This document shows positions 34,794 through 43,055 of a stretch of 64,000 nucleotides of DNA, one piece after another. The stretch lies in NCBI GenBank assembly GCA_041686375.1, contig JAWLEB010000001.1, forward strand, positions 1 to 64,000, written 5' to 3'. The first letter of the stretch is position 1. The number at the start of each line of letters is the position of its first letter. Source of the DNA: JAGXLC01 sp041686375. GTDB taxonomy: Bacteria > Bacteroidota > Bacteroidia > Bacteroidales > UBA12077. The notes below the pieces were generated by a model. It had not been told where the DNA came from, did no database searches, and saw only the letters and a program-made list of their open reading frames with translations. The translations under genes were made by a program, and so were the position numbers.

Positions 34794-35441
34794 TTAATTG
34801 AATTTTTTTATAAATGACTCAGTACTAATCAAATCTGGTTTGTAAAATACATTTTCATATTTTTGTAATACCTCTTCTCCTCCGCGACTGAAGGCCTGGC
34901 CACCAACTAAAACAGGTTGGCCTGGAAATTCTTCCCGGACTTTCTGAAGCATTTCTTCAAGAACAGGCAAATGAAAATATATGCTCAATGAAATAGCAAG
35001 CAAAGCAGGCTTTATTAGTTTTGTATAATCAATAATTTCTTTTGTTGGGGTATTAGCACCTAAAAAGTATGAATTCCATCCATTCATCTCAAAAATATCG
35101 CTGATCATTTTTATGCCTATCTGGTGCTGTTCTTCTTCAACACAGGAGACTACAACTGTTTTTTCTGTTTTTCCTTTTGTGGCTATATTGTGATAAAATT
35201 CATTTAAAATTGCCTCTACAATTGCAGAGGCTAAGTGCTCCGTGGCAACACTGATCTTATTGTATTCCCAAAGTTTACCAATCTCATAAAGCGAACTTTT
35301 AAGAACATCCTCATAAAGAGCTTTGACAGAGTTAGTCTGTTTAAAATAATTATGAGCATATTCAGAACACCGGGAACGTTCTCCAGAGATCAATAATTTT
35401 ACAAACTCTTTATGTTGATTATTTGCTAAATTTTTTTTCAT
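34794..35441 (-). CDS. Free-standing B12-binding protein with CarH-type photosensory motifs
   Basis: 215 residues. Residues about 10-88 form the helical cap with W58-x9-E68-H69 (IGKLWEYNKISVATEHLASA); residues about 93-215 form the Rossmann B12-binding domain with E104-x-H106-x2-G109 (VEEEQHQIGIKM), SLSIYF and VLVGGQAF. W-x9-EH plus ExHxxG is the signature of adenosylcobalamin photoreceptors of the CarH class. No MerR DNA-binding domain is present. Unlike Thermus CarH, the residue after the cap Trp is Glu rather than His (from memory), so post-illumination ligation may differ. Output is presumably through the adjacent kinases. Confidence 0.85.
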   Translation of the reverse strand: MKKNLANNQHKEFVKLLISGERSRCSEYAHNYFKQTNSVKALYEDVLKSSLYEIGKLWEYNKISVATEHLASAIVEAILNEFYHNIATKGKTEKTVVVSCVEEEQHQIGIKMISDIFEMNGWNSYFLGANTPTKEIIDYTKLIKPALLAISLSIYFHLPVLEEMLQKVREEFPGQPVLVGGQAFSRGGEEVLQKYENVFYKPDLISTESFIKKFN

Positions 35442-35519
35442 ATTTTGTATATAAATCTTTGTATTTAATGAAAAGCAAGTTATTTTAAAATTTTAGATTA
35501 AATCGCCCATTAACTTCTT

Positions 35520-37673
35520 TCAGATAAATTTTCCTGTTTTCTCCAGCAACTCCTTGCTATCAAAAGGTTTGCTAATATAATCATCACAACCTGCATCTAT
35601 ACTTTTTTGAGCATCTCCGCTCATGACATAGGCAGTTTGTGCAATAACAGGGACATCGTTATTGTAAGTTGAAGCCCGTATCTTTCGGATGACATCCAAT
35701 CCACTTATATCCGGGAGTTTAAGATCAAGCAGTATAAGATCGATTTCGGGCATTTCCCTGAATTTTTTATATCCTTCCTCACCTGTCTCACTTAAAATGA
35801 GGGTAAATCCATGAGGTTCCAGCAATTCTTTCATATATTCGAGGCTTACCGAATCATCCTCAACAATAAGCAGGGTTTTGCCTTTGCCCTCATATTGCTC
35901 CTGCTTGTTCTCCTTGTGTTTCTTGTTTTTTTTGACCGACTCCGTTTTATAAGGAAGGGTGAAATAGAAAACCGAGCCTTCTCCCTCCTTAGAATCTACA
36001 CACATCGATCCATTCATCAATTCCACCAGCTTTTTAGAAATGGCAAGGCCTAAGCCCGTGCCCTCTTGTATTTTGTCGGTCAAATCTTCCGATTGTCTGA
36101 AACGGTCAAAAATATGATTCTGTTGATCGTCAAGTATACCAACACCAGTATCCCTGACATAAAAGAGCAATGTATTTTCAGACTGCAATTTATAACCAAA
36201 TTCAATGGCCCCTTCTTGGGTAAACTTGATGGCGTTTATGAGTAAATTGTCCATAATCTGTTTGAAACGGTAAGGATCAATGGATATATAACTACTTTTG
36301 CGATCAAGACCTTTATTTGCTTTTAATGTTATGTGCTCTTTTCCCTTGCTTTTAAGTTCATTAAAATAGATATTATACAATTCCTGAATAACATCATTCA
36401 AGCAACTGTTTTGAAATTCCAGTTGCAATTGACCAGCTTCAATTTTTGACACATCTACTATATCATTAATTATTTGTAACAATTGATTGCCTCGGGAATT
36501 AATGATATCAAGAAACTTTTTTTGCTTGTCTCTCGGGTATTCTTTTTCCTGTAACATCTGGGAAAAACCAATGATGCCGTTCATGGGCGTTCGTATTTCA
36601 TGGCTCATGTTAGCCAAAAAGGCGGATTTCAAATGGTCGCTTTCTTCGGCTTGTTCTTTGGCTTTTTCAAGTTCCATGTTGATCCTTTGAAGTTCCTGGT
36701 TTTTTTCATTCAGCTCTTCATTCAGGGTTTCATATTCTTCATTCTGTAGAGCGATTTTTTCATTTTGTTTCTTTAATTTCTGATTTAATTTTACCAGTTG
36801 CGCTTTTGCTAACTTTCGGTCAGTAATGTCATGCATGGCTACAACTGCTCCTGTTATGCTTCCCTGAGCATTTTTAATCGGCTGACCGGAAACCAAAATA
36901 AATAATGAGTTTCCTTCTTTCGGTTTGATGACCGTTTCTATTTCATTGAAATACTCTCCTCTTAAAGCCCTGTAAAGCGGGATATCTTCAGTATTCATTT
37001 TGGTTTTGCCATCCACCGTAAATATATTATAATAATCAGCCCATTCTTCCGGTGGAAGATTTTTTTGAGGAAGACCATGAAACTCTTCGCTTTTCTTGTT
37101 GAAATAGGTTAATATACCTTCTTCGTTGCAGGCCACAACTCCAACATTGAGATTATCAAGCAAAGCAGAGATAAAATGTTCACTCTTTTCCAGTTGTTTC
37201 TCGGCTTCTTTACGTTCGGTTATGTCCTCACCTGAAGTAAGTATCCCAGTAATCTTTTGATTTTTATCTCTCAGGTAACTATTATGCCACAAGATGGTTT
37301 TCCTTTCTCCTGTTTTTGTGATAACCGGACTTTCTACTAACTTTACGTTTTCAATATTTCCCTGAACCGTTTTATTGAATATCTGTCTTACCGAATTTCT
37401 TGAATCTTCAGGGATACATGTTGTAAACCAATTTTTACCGATCAATTCTCCCTTTTCATATCCCAGTAAACGATGGCCGCTATCATTTAGCAGGGAAATA
37501 TTTCCATCCAGGTCCAAAGAAAGAATAATCTCTGCCGCTATATTCAAATATCTTTCCGCAGTTTCTTTGCTTTCTTCAGCTTGCTCTTTTGCCTTAATGA
37601 GTTCTTCTTTTTGTTCTTTCAACTTTAAATTGACATCTTGTAGTTCTTCGTTTGATAGCTTGTCTTTATTCAT
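35520..37673 (-). CDS. Hybrid sensor histidine kinase (PAS-PAS-HisKA-HATPase-REC)
   Basis: 717 residues, cytoplasmic. Coiled coil (1-40), PAS (about 42-155, ending GEDITERKEAEKQLEKSE), second PAS (about 165-288, ending MHDITDRK), long coiled coil (about 290-345), HisKA with H358 in FLANMSHEIRTPMNGIIG, HATPase (NLLINAIKFT, DTGVGI, GTGLGLAI), and a receiver with D650 in LILLDLKLP and final K in YISKPFD. First gene of the B12-sensor operon. The receiver lets it act as an intermediate for the second kinase; no DNA-binding output is encoded nearby. Confidence 0.93.
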   Translation of the reverse strand: MNKDKLSNEELQDVNLKLKEQKEELIKAKEQAEESKETAERYLNIAAEIILSLDLDGNISLLNDSGHRLLGYEKGELIGKNWFTTCIPEDSRNSVRQIFNKTVQGNIENVKLVESPVITKTGERKTILWHNSYLRDKNQKITGILTSGEDITERKEAEKQLEKSEHFISALLDNLNVGVVACNEEGILTYFNKKSEEFHGLPQKNLPPEEWADYYNIFTVDGKTKMNTEDIPLYRALRGEYFNEIETVIKPKEGNSLFILVSGQPIKNAQGSITGAVVAMHDITDRKLAKAQLVKLNQKLKKQNEKIALQNEEYETLNEELNEKNQELQRINMELEKAKEQAEESDHLKSAFLANMSHEIRTPMNGIIGFSQMLQEKEYPRDKQKKFLDIINSRGNQLLQIINDIVDVSKIEAGQLQLEFQNSCLNDVIQELYNIYFNELKSKGKEHITLKANKGLDRKSSYISIDPYRFKQIMDNLLINAIKFTQEGAIEFGYKLQSENTLLFYVRDTGVGILDDQQNHIFDRFRQSEDLTDKIQEGTGLGLAISKKLVELMNGSMCVDSKEGEGSVFYFTLPYKTESVKKNKKHKENKQEQYEGKGKTLLIVEDDSVSLEYMKELLEPHGFTLILSETGEEGYKKFREMPEIDLILLDLKLPDISGLDVIRKIRASTYNNDVPVIAQTAYVMSGDAQKSIDAGCDDYISKPFDSKELLEKTGKFI

Positions 37674-38251
37674 AGTAAGTTTTGAGTCTGTGTAGATCCA
37701 AAATATTTTTTAAAGTTTCTTAAAACACTTTTTATATTATCATTATGATAGCTATATGTTTAGGGGTGATTGATACAGTCAATCATTTATTATGGTATAT
37801 ATAATATCCATATTATGTTTTAATATACAAAATTTTCACCAGAATTTGTAATTGATTTTCTTAACCTTGAATTTTCTTTCCTGCGATTTTTTAAATGATT
37901 ATCTAAAAATTCATTGTAGGTTGAAATGTTTTGCAGTTATACAAAATGGATATAAATAGTTGCCTTTTTTAGATAAGATCGCGGCCGTCTCATTTGAATA
38001 AATTGTAGCTATTATGCTTATTTTGAGTATTTTACAAAAGGAATCTTAAGGTAATTATTATTTTTGATAAATAAATTCGCGTTTATCCGCTCAACCTGTG
38101 TCATCTGCGTTCTATTCATTTCCTTTTGTCTAAAGGGTGTGGATGAGGGTTTTATTTAACTCAATCAAGTTAATCAACAAACATATCTACATTAAAAGAC
38201 GGAATAGGATTTCTTTATACGTGGACTGCTATAAAATCGCTGCTGGCAGAT
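37674..38251. other. Non-coding gap upstream of the sensor operon
   Basis: 578 AT-rich bases without a credible ORF. Contains a dyad (37767-37785) about 95 bases before the hybrid kinase start, and near 38123-38160 a segment resembling 41534-41570 on the other side of the SDR/oxidase pair. Confidence 0.6.
37767..37785. promoter_or_regulatory. Dyad symmetry upstream of the B12-sensor operon
   Basis: TGATTGA-tacag-TCAATCA, a perfect 7-base inverted repeat with a 5-base spacer. Size and placement fit an operator. No regulator in the window is known to bind it. Confidence 0.4.
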
Positions 38252-39418
38252 TTAATCCAGCGAAATTGTTTTTCCCCAATTTGTTTCCATGGCATAATCC
38301 ATGATTTGTTTATAAAGCGGGTAATCAAAATGGGGACAATGAATATCCGAAGACTGAAGCAGCTGATCCGTTTGAGAAGTATCAAATATTCTGTCATCTG
38401 TCAAATAATGATTGTATTCTCCCAAATAGGAATAAAACAATTTTTCCATGGCATTTTTTTCTTCTTCGGACTTCCGTAAATTGTGGCGGGTTGTTATACC
38501 TGTAAGGTCAAGGTATCTGGATGTGTAATCCAGAAGAAGCTCGAGAGGAGAGGGGTGAGGGTTTGTAATGTGATGAATCCTTCCGGCATTTCCCTTATTA
38601 AAGAGGGCAAGGAAGGCTTTAACAAAATAATCTATGGGAATGAGGTTGATTCCCGTATGAGGTTTGGTCTCCAACTCAATAGGAAAGAATATGCTGCCGT
38701 TAACATCTTTGTAAACCCCAAGCTTTTGAGAATGGGTGCCACCATTTTCCAGATCTTTAGCGAACATTTTTTTTAACAGATGCAACGTTTTAATGGGGTA
38801 GTACAGCCCATTGAACCGAAAAGTTCTCCCGTTTAGTGAATTGCCATAAACTATGGAGGGGCGGTATATTTTCCATAGGATGCCTGAGAGCTCGCAAAAA
38901 CGCTTCACTTTTTTTTCTGCCTTATATTTGGTTTCTTCATACACATTTAAAAAGCTTTCTCTTTCCGTGATTTCTTCTTTGCAGACATTCAAGCCGGTTG
39001 GACAGACAAAAGCAGTGCTTACCAGGTGAAAATGATTGACTGAGGCCTCCCTGGCAAATTTCAATACATGCTTCAATGCTTTAAGGTTGGCTATTTCCAC
39101 GCTGCTTCTTACGTTATTTGAAAAAGAAGTGTTGGCGGCACAATGTATAATTTCCGAGGTATCGTTAATTAAATTACGGTATGCTGCATGAGAGAGGCCA
39201 AATTGAGGACGGGAAATATCAGCTTCTACTACTTTGCAAAATTGATGTGCCGAACCATTTAACTCAAACCAGTGAAAACGATTTTGCATCCTCTGCCGTC
39301 CAGATTGACGTCCCTTACTCCTGGTCAGGGTAATAATATCCTTTCCTTCTTCCATAAAAGCAGCCGCGAGATGGCTTCCTATAAACCCCGTTGCACCTGT
39401 TATCAATATCTTTTCCAT
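38252..39418 (-). CDS. Extended SDR / thioester-reductase-like NAD(P)-dependent enzyme
   Basis: 388 residues. Rossmann GATGFIGSHLAAAF at residues 8-21, IIHCAANTSFSN, STAFVCPTG and the Y-x3-K pair in NVYEETKYKAEKK; the second half has the male-sterility/NAD-binding-4 style (GINLIPIDYFVKAFLALF, HHITNPHPSP). Related enzymes reduce carrier- or CoA-bound acyl groups, or act on nucleotide sugars or sterols. Downstream of the FAD oxidoreductase by 56 bases, probably one operon. A decayed second copy of its middle part lies at 42776-42893. Confidence 0.8.
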   Translation of the reverse strand: MEKILITGATGFIGSHLAAAFMEEGKDIITLTRSKGRQSGRQRMQNRFHWFELNGSAHQFCKVVEADISRPQFGLSHAAYRNLINDTSEIIHCAANTSFSNNVRSSVEIANLKALKHVLKFAREASVNHFHLVSTAFVCPTGLNVCKEEITERESFLNVYEETKYKAEKKVKRFCELSGILWKIYRPSIVYGNSLNGRTFRFNGLYYPIKTLHLLKKMFAKDLENGGTHSQKLGVYKDVNGSIFFPIELETKPHTGINLIPIDYFVKAFLALFNKGNAGRIHHITNPHPSPLELLLDYTSRYLDLTGITTRHNLRKSEEEKNAMEKLFYSYLGEYNHYLTDDRIFDTSQTDQLLQSSDIHCPHFDYPLYKQIMDYAMETNWGKTISLD

Positions 39419-39474
39419 ATAATGATCTTCTTCAAACCTATTTAATCATAAAACCTTTATTCCATCGTTGTATG

Positions 39475-41370
39475 TCAGGTATAGAGCAGATTTTCCATCC
39501 TTGCAAACCCTTGATAAAGCATATACTTGAACCATCTAACGGCATCATATTGTTCACTGTATTTTTCTATCATTTCCCCGGCTTCCTTCATTGCATGGAG
39601 CATTCGCCTTTTTTCTTCCGGATCTTGATGATCGAGGTAATAATCGTACTCAAATACCGCTCTTTTGCCAAAATCTAACGGAGTAATGAAGCCGTAATCA
39701 TTTTTCACCTGCCAGCTGTCTCCGATCCTTCTAAATTCGCTGTTTATCTCCTCGATTACCTCAGGCTTATCGAGTGACACATAAATAATCCAGGCAACTA
39801 TATGCTTCTCTCTTCCCATCCTGGAGCTAAGTATTCTGAAATCGGTAAGCCAGACTAAATCCGTTAATTCCGGCCTATTATAGAGCTTCGCATAAAAACC
39901 CTTCATATCTTCTGGTACAATGTTCGCAAGTTTTTCCGGGTCTGGTTGAAGCGCAGTTTCTATTAAGGGTTCCATTTTTTCATCGGCCAGCATTTCATAA
40001 ATGGAAGCTCCGGGCATCATCTCATTAAGGTGGTTCAATACTTCATTGTTCCGAAGTTCGGGAAGTGAGAGTACCAGTGTTCTGAAAACCCGTTGGGAGA
40101 TCACCGGGTAGCCCATATCGCGAACCGCCTGCTCATCGTGTTGATCACCTATCATTTTTACCATAAAGGCAATTCCAAGGTCATTATACATAATTCCTTT
40201 GATTTCTTTGGCCAATTCGGTGGAGGGAGAAAGAAAAGTCGCCAGATATTCTCCGCCAAGCGATCCGGCAGCCAAACCGATCCTCCTTTGTCCGATCTCC
40301 CGGAGGAAAGCCAATGTGTCTTTGTGGTTAGAAAAAGGCACCATAAAACCTCGTTCATCAGGGAGACGTGGATAGAGCTTGAAAGAAACCTCAGTACATA
40401 TTCCCGGTAAGGTTGTTCCTCCTTTTTCATAAGCAAAAATATTGGGAGCCGTTTTGCTTCCCATCCTGAATATCATGCCGTGGGGATCGACAAAACGGGC
40501 ATCTATTAAATTTTGACCCCCTATTCCATATGCGTGGGAATAGGTTGAAAACATCCCGGAACACATCAGGTTCGCTGCAACTAGTGCTGAGGGTTCAGCT
40601 GCCTGCACACGGTAACCTTTTTCTCTGGCAGCCTGTTGGAGCTCAAAAGAAGAAACACCTGCACCCACTTTAACCAGTCCCCGCTCTTCATCTATTGCTA
40701 TCTGCTTCATCCTGGTCATATCAATCACCAGATCGCTGCTCATCACAAATCCCATCACACTGGAGCCGTTGCCCCGAACTGCGAAATCCAGTCCATATTT
40801 TTTACACACTTTCATGATGGCAGAAATTTCTTTTTCACTACCCGGTAAAACCACATAGGAAGGTATGGTTTCCTCTGTAGCAGGGCAAGGATCATTAGCA
40901 TAGGCTATACGGATGGCAGGATCAATGCTGCACCACCTATCACCTGTTATACCGGCCAGATCGTTAAAAACATCCTCAGCGGCGGTATTGTCGGTAACAT
41001 CTTCCCTGTATTCCTCAACATAGTTCTTCAGAGCATGCATAACCTCCATCGGACGCAATTCAGTTATAAAATGGCATTGCAAATCGCAGATTCCACACAA
41101 ATTACAATCATCGGCTATTTCTACAGCTCTTGTGGTTAATGGGATCCGTTCTTCCCGGAGAGCAGCATATAAATCCATTCGCCCCTGTGGATAATAGCTG
41201 ACAAAATGTTCCTGAGCCCCGGAGGGACAAAGACCTGTCCCGAGAAAATCAATCTTACACATGGCATAATGCCTGCAATAAGAAGCTGTTTCTTTGGGAT
41301 TTATTTTATTCTCTTTATCTTCTTTCTGATCATTCATCTTTATACTTCCTTGGTGTAAGTCACTTTTCAT
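39475..41370 (-). CDS. FAD-linked oxidoreductase with N-terminal Fe-S cysteine cluster
   Basis: 631 residues (a second start at 41337, MNDQKEDK, is possible). N-terminal cysteines C32, C38, C48 and a ferredoxin-like C89-x2-C92-x2-C95-x3-C99 (DDCNLCGICDLQC). Then a PCMH/GlcD-type FAD domain (about 160-340: YVVLPGSEKEISAIMKVCKK, VRGNGSSVMG, VKVGAGVSSFELQ) and a C-terminal substrate domain. In most relatives such as GlcD/GlcF the Fe-S part is C-terminal or a separate subunit, so N-terminal placement is notable. Substrate unknown; perhaps a 2-hydroxyacid or alkyl-glycerol-type compound. Confidence 0.8.
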   Translation of the reverse strand: MKSDLHQGSIKMNDQKEDKENKINPKETASYCRHYAMCKIDFLGTGLCPSGAQEHFVSYYPQGRMDLYAALREERIPLTTRAVEIADDCNLCGICDLQCHFITELRPMEVMHALKNYVEEYREDVTDNTAAEDVFNDLAGITGDRWCSIDPAIRIAYANDPCPATEETIPSYVVLPGSEKEISAIMKVCKKYGLDFAVRGNGSSVMGFVMSSDLVIDMTRMKQIAIDEERGLVKVGAGVSSFELQQAAREKGYRVQAAEPSALVAANLMCSGMFSTYSHAYGIGGQNLIDARFVDPHGMIFRMGSKTAPNIFAYEKGGTTLPGICTEVSFKLYPRLPDERGFMVPFSNHKDTLAFLREIGQRRIGLAAGSLGGEYLATFLSPSTELAKEIKGIMYNDLGIAFMVKMIGDQHDEQAVRDMGYPVISQRVFRTLVLSLPELRNNEVLNHLNEMMPGASIYEMLADEKMEPLIETALQPDPEKLANIVPEDMKGFYAKLYNRPELTDLVWLTDFRILSSRMGREKHIVAWIIYVSLDKPEVIEEINSEFRRIGDSWQVKNDYGFITPLDFGKRAVFEYDYYLDHQDPEEKRRMLHAMKEAGEMIEKYSEQYDAVRWFKYMLYQGFARMENLLYT

Positions 41371-41673
41371 ATATCTTTATTTTCGTTATGGCAGGATTTA
41401 AAAAGTTGTATATTTCAAATTTAGGAAAAACATTTGGATATTTAAGGAATTGGTCGGTTTCTTGGGTTATATTTATCATGTTCTCATGTGTTTCATTTTC
41501 CATCCCATGGAACCCTCATGCTTTATGCAAAAGCTTTTGTCTAGGCTAGTGGATGGGGTTTCATTTATTCATAATAAATTACTTACATTTTTCTCCATCA
41601 TAGAAATTTGACTGATGATGTTTTTTTTTGCAACTTGAGTTCATTATAAATAAGAAAAAAAAAGGAAGTTCTT
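41371..41673. other. Non-coding gap with no clear signal
   Basis: 303 bases between divergent genes. It must hold both promoters, but no full TTTG/TAnnTTTG pair is evident. It includes the segment CTTTTGTCTA...GTGGATGGGG at 41534-41570 discussed in findings. Confidence 0.5.
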
Positions 41674-42612
41674 ATGAAAAGATTAAATGCTTTAACGGTT
41701 GTCATGCTGCTGGTTATAACGCCTTTTTTTTCTTCAGGACAGGGCATGACAGCACAAAAAGTTATCGATAAGATACAGGAAACTTATCGCAAACAGATGA
41801 AAGATGTCAATGACATGACGAAGATTACTGACAAAAGCACCAGCTACCAGAAATGGGAAGGAAGTGGAGAAAGCGCTACTTATAAGCTTCGCAATGAGCA
41901 GGAGGTAAACGGGAAAAAGCAGATTTCGGTATATGATGGGACTCACTTCTGGTTTAAAGCCCCATATTCTGAGGAAGCAACCAAAACAGAGAGAGAATTG
42001 GACCCAATGGTATTTTATGAATATTTGGATTCATGGGACTTTTATTATCAAGGTGAAGAGCAGAAAGGAGGGAGGAATTGTCACGTGCTGGAAGTAAGTG
42101 GTGTTGATCTGAATGAAATGGTCGATCCTACTACCGGTGAGCCGATTGTTCCTGCTAACACCGGGGGAATGGAAGATGCTACGGTAGATGCAAGACTATA
42201 TGTGGATGCCGGTGAATGGGTGATGGTTCAGATGGACTTTGACGTCAATGGATTGATGATGCAGAACCGGGAGAGAAGCGCCACAAGCACCATTAAGTAT
42301 GAAGATATTCGTGAAAAGAACGGAGTGCTTGTTCCTTATCGTACGATCACAAAAACAGAGGTTTCGATGACCGATCAGGAGCGGGAGCAGGCTAAAAAAG
42401 CGCAAGAATCTATGGAACAGATGCAGGAGCAGATGAAGGATATGTCTGAGGATCAGCGAAAAATGATGCAACAGCGTATGGGTTCTCAGATGGAGCAAAT
42501 GAAACAATCCATGCATTATATGACTGGTGAAAATGAAATAATAGAAGAAGTGGAGGAGGTGAAAATCAATACCGGTATCTCAGATGACCTGTTTGATGGA
42601 AGCAATCTGTAG
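41674..42612 (+). CDS. Secreted LolA-like periplasmic protein
   Basis: 312 residues. Signal peptide 1-22 (VVMLLVITPFFSSGQ). Body of alternating strands (YKLRNEQEVNGKKQISVYDG, HFWFKAPYSEE, DARLYVDAGEWVMVQMDFDV, TSTIKYEDIREKNGVLVPYR) consistent with the LolA/LolB/outer-membrane lipoprotein-sorting fold. A Met/Gln/Glu-rich amphipathic helix (about 240-290) is inserted near the C terminus, an unusual composition. No lipobox. Function not identified. Confidence 0.55.
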   Translation: MKRLNALTVVMLLVITPFFSSGQGMTAQKVIDKIQETYRKQMKDVNDMTKITDKSTSYQKWEGSGESATYKLRNEQEVNGKKQISVYDGTHFWFKAPYSEEATKTERELDPMVFYEYLDSWDFYYQGEEQKGGRNCHVLEVSGVDLNEMVDPTTGEPIVPANTGGMEDATVDARLYVDAGEWVMVQMDFDVNGLMMQNRERSATSTIKYEDIREKNGVLVPYRTITKTEVSMTDQEREQAKKAQESMEQMQEQMKDMSEDQRKMMQQRMGSQMEQMKQSMHYMTGENEIIEEVEEVKINTGISDDLFDGSNL

Positions 42613-43055
42613 ATACGTTTTGTATTGAAATAAGGGGAAAGAGCATTATGTTATTCGTTTAAAATGCCCGTATTCCCCCTCTGAACTGCCGAACGGATCA
42701 ATATCATTCGGTTGCTGCGTTGTCGGCTGAGGAGAACCCCCATGGTTATTGCCATGGCCCGGAGAAGTCTAAGCGATGAAGGGTGAGGGTTGGTAATGTG
42801 ATGAATCTTTTCTCAATTATTTATTAAAAAGGGCCAAGAAGGCTCTCACAAAATAATCCACGGGAATGAGATTAATTTCCGTATGGGATTTTGTTTTCTT
42901 GGTCTCTAACCGCTTAAATCCGTGAAATTCGATATGCTTGCTTCATCGTTTTTACCTCCTCGCTATGCTGTTCAATTGACCTGTTGTTTTTTCATTTTAT
43001 TGTTATTTTCCGGTTTTTAAATAACTTTCGTCCATCAGTCTTGTTTTAAAAGGTG
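42613..43055. other. Non-coding gap with a decayed SDR fragment
   Basis: 443 bases. Holds the pseudogene piece at 42776-42893 and a short palindrome CCATGGTTATTGCCATGG near 42739-42756. Nothing else recognised. Confidence 0.6.
42776..42893 (-). pseudogene. Fragment of a second copy of the SDR reductase gene
   Basis: The minus strand reads KSHTEINLIPVDYFVRAFLA then LFNK and a stop, matching KPHTGINLIPIDYFVKAFLA-LFNK of the intact gene at 38252-39418; after the stop a shifted frame resembles HHITNPHPSP. Both ends of the gene are missing. It shows a past duplication of at least part of this locus. Confidence 0.8.
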
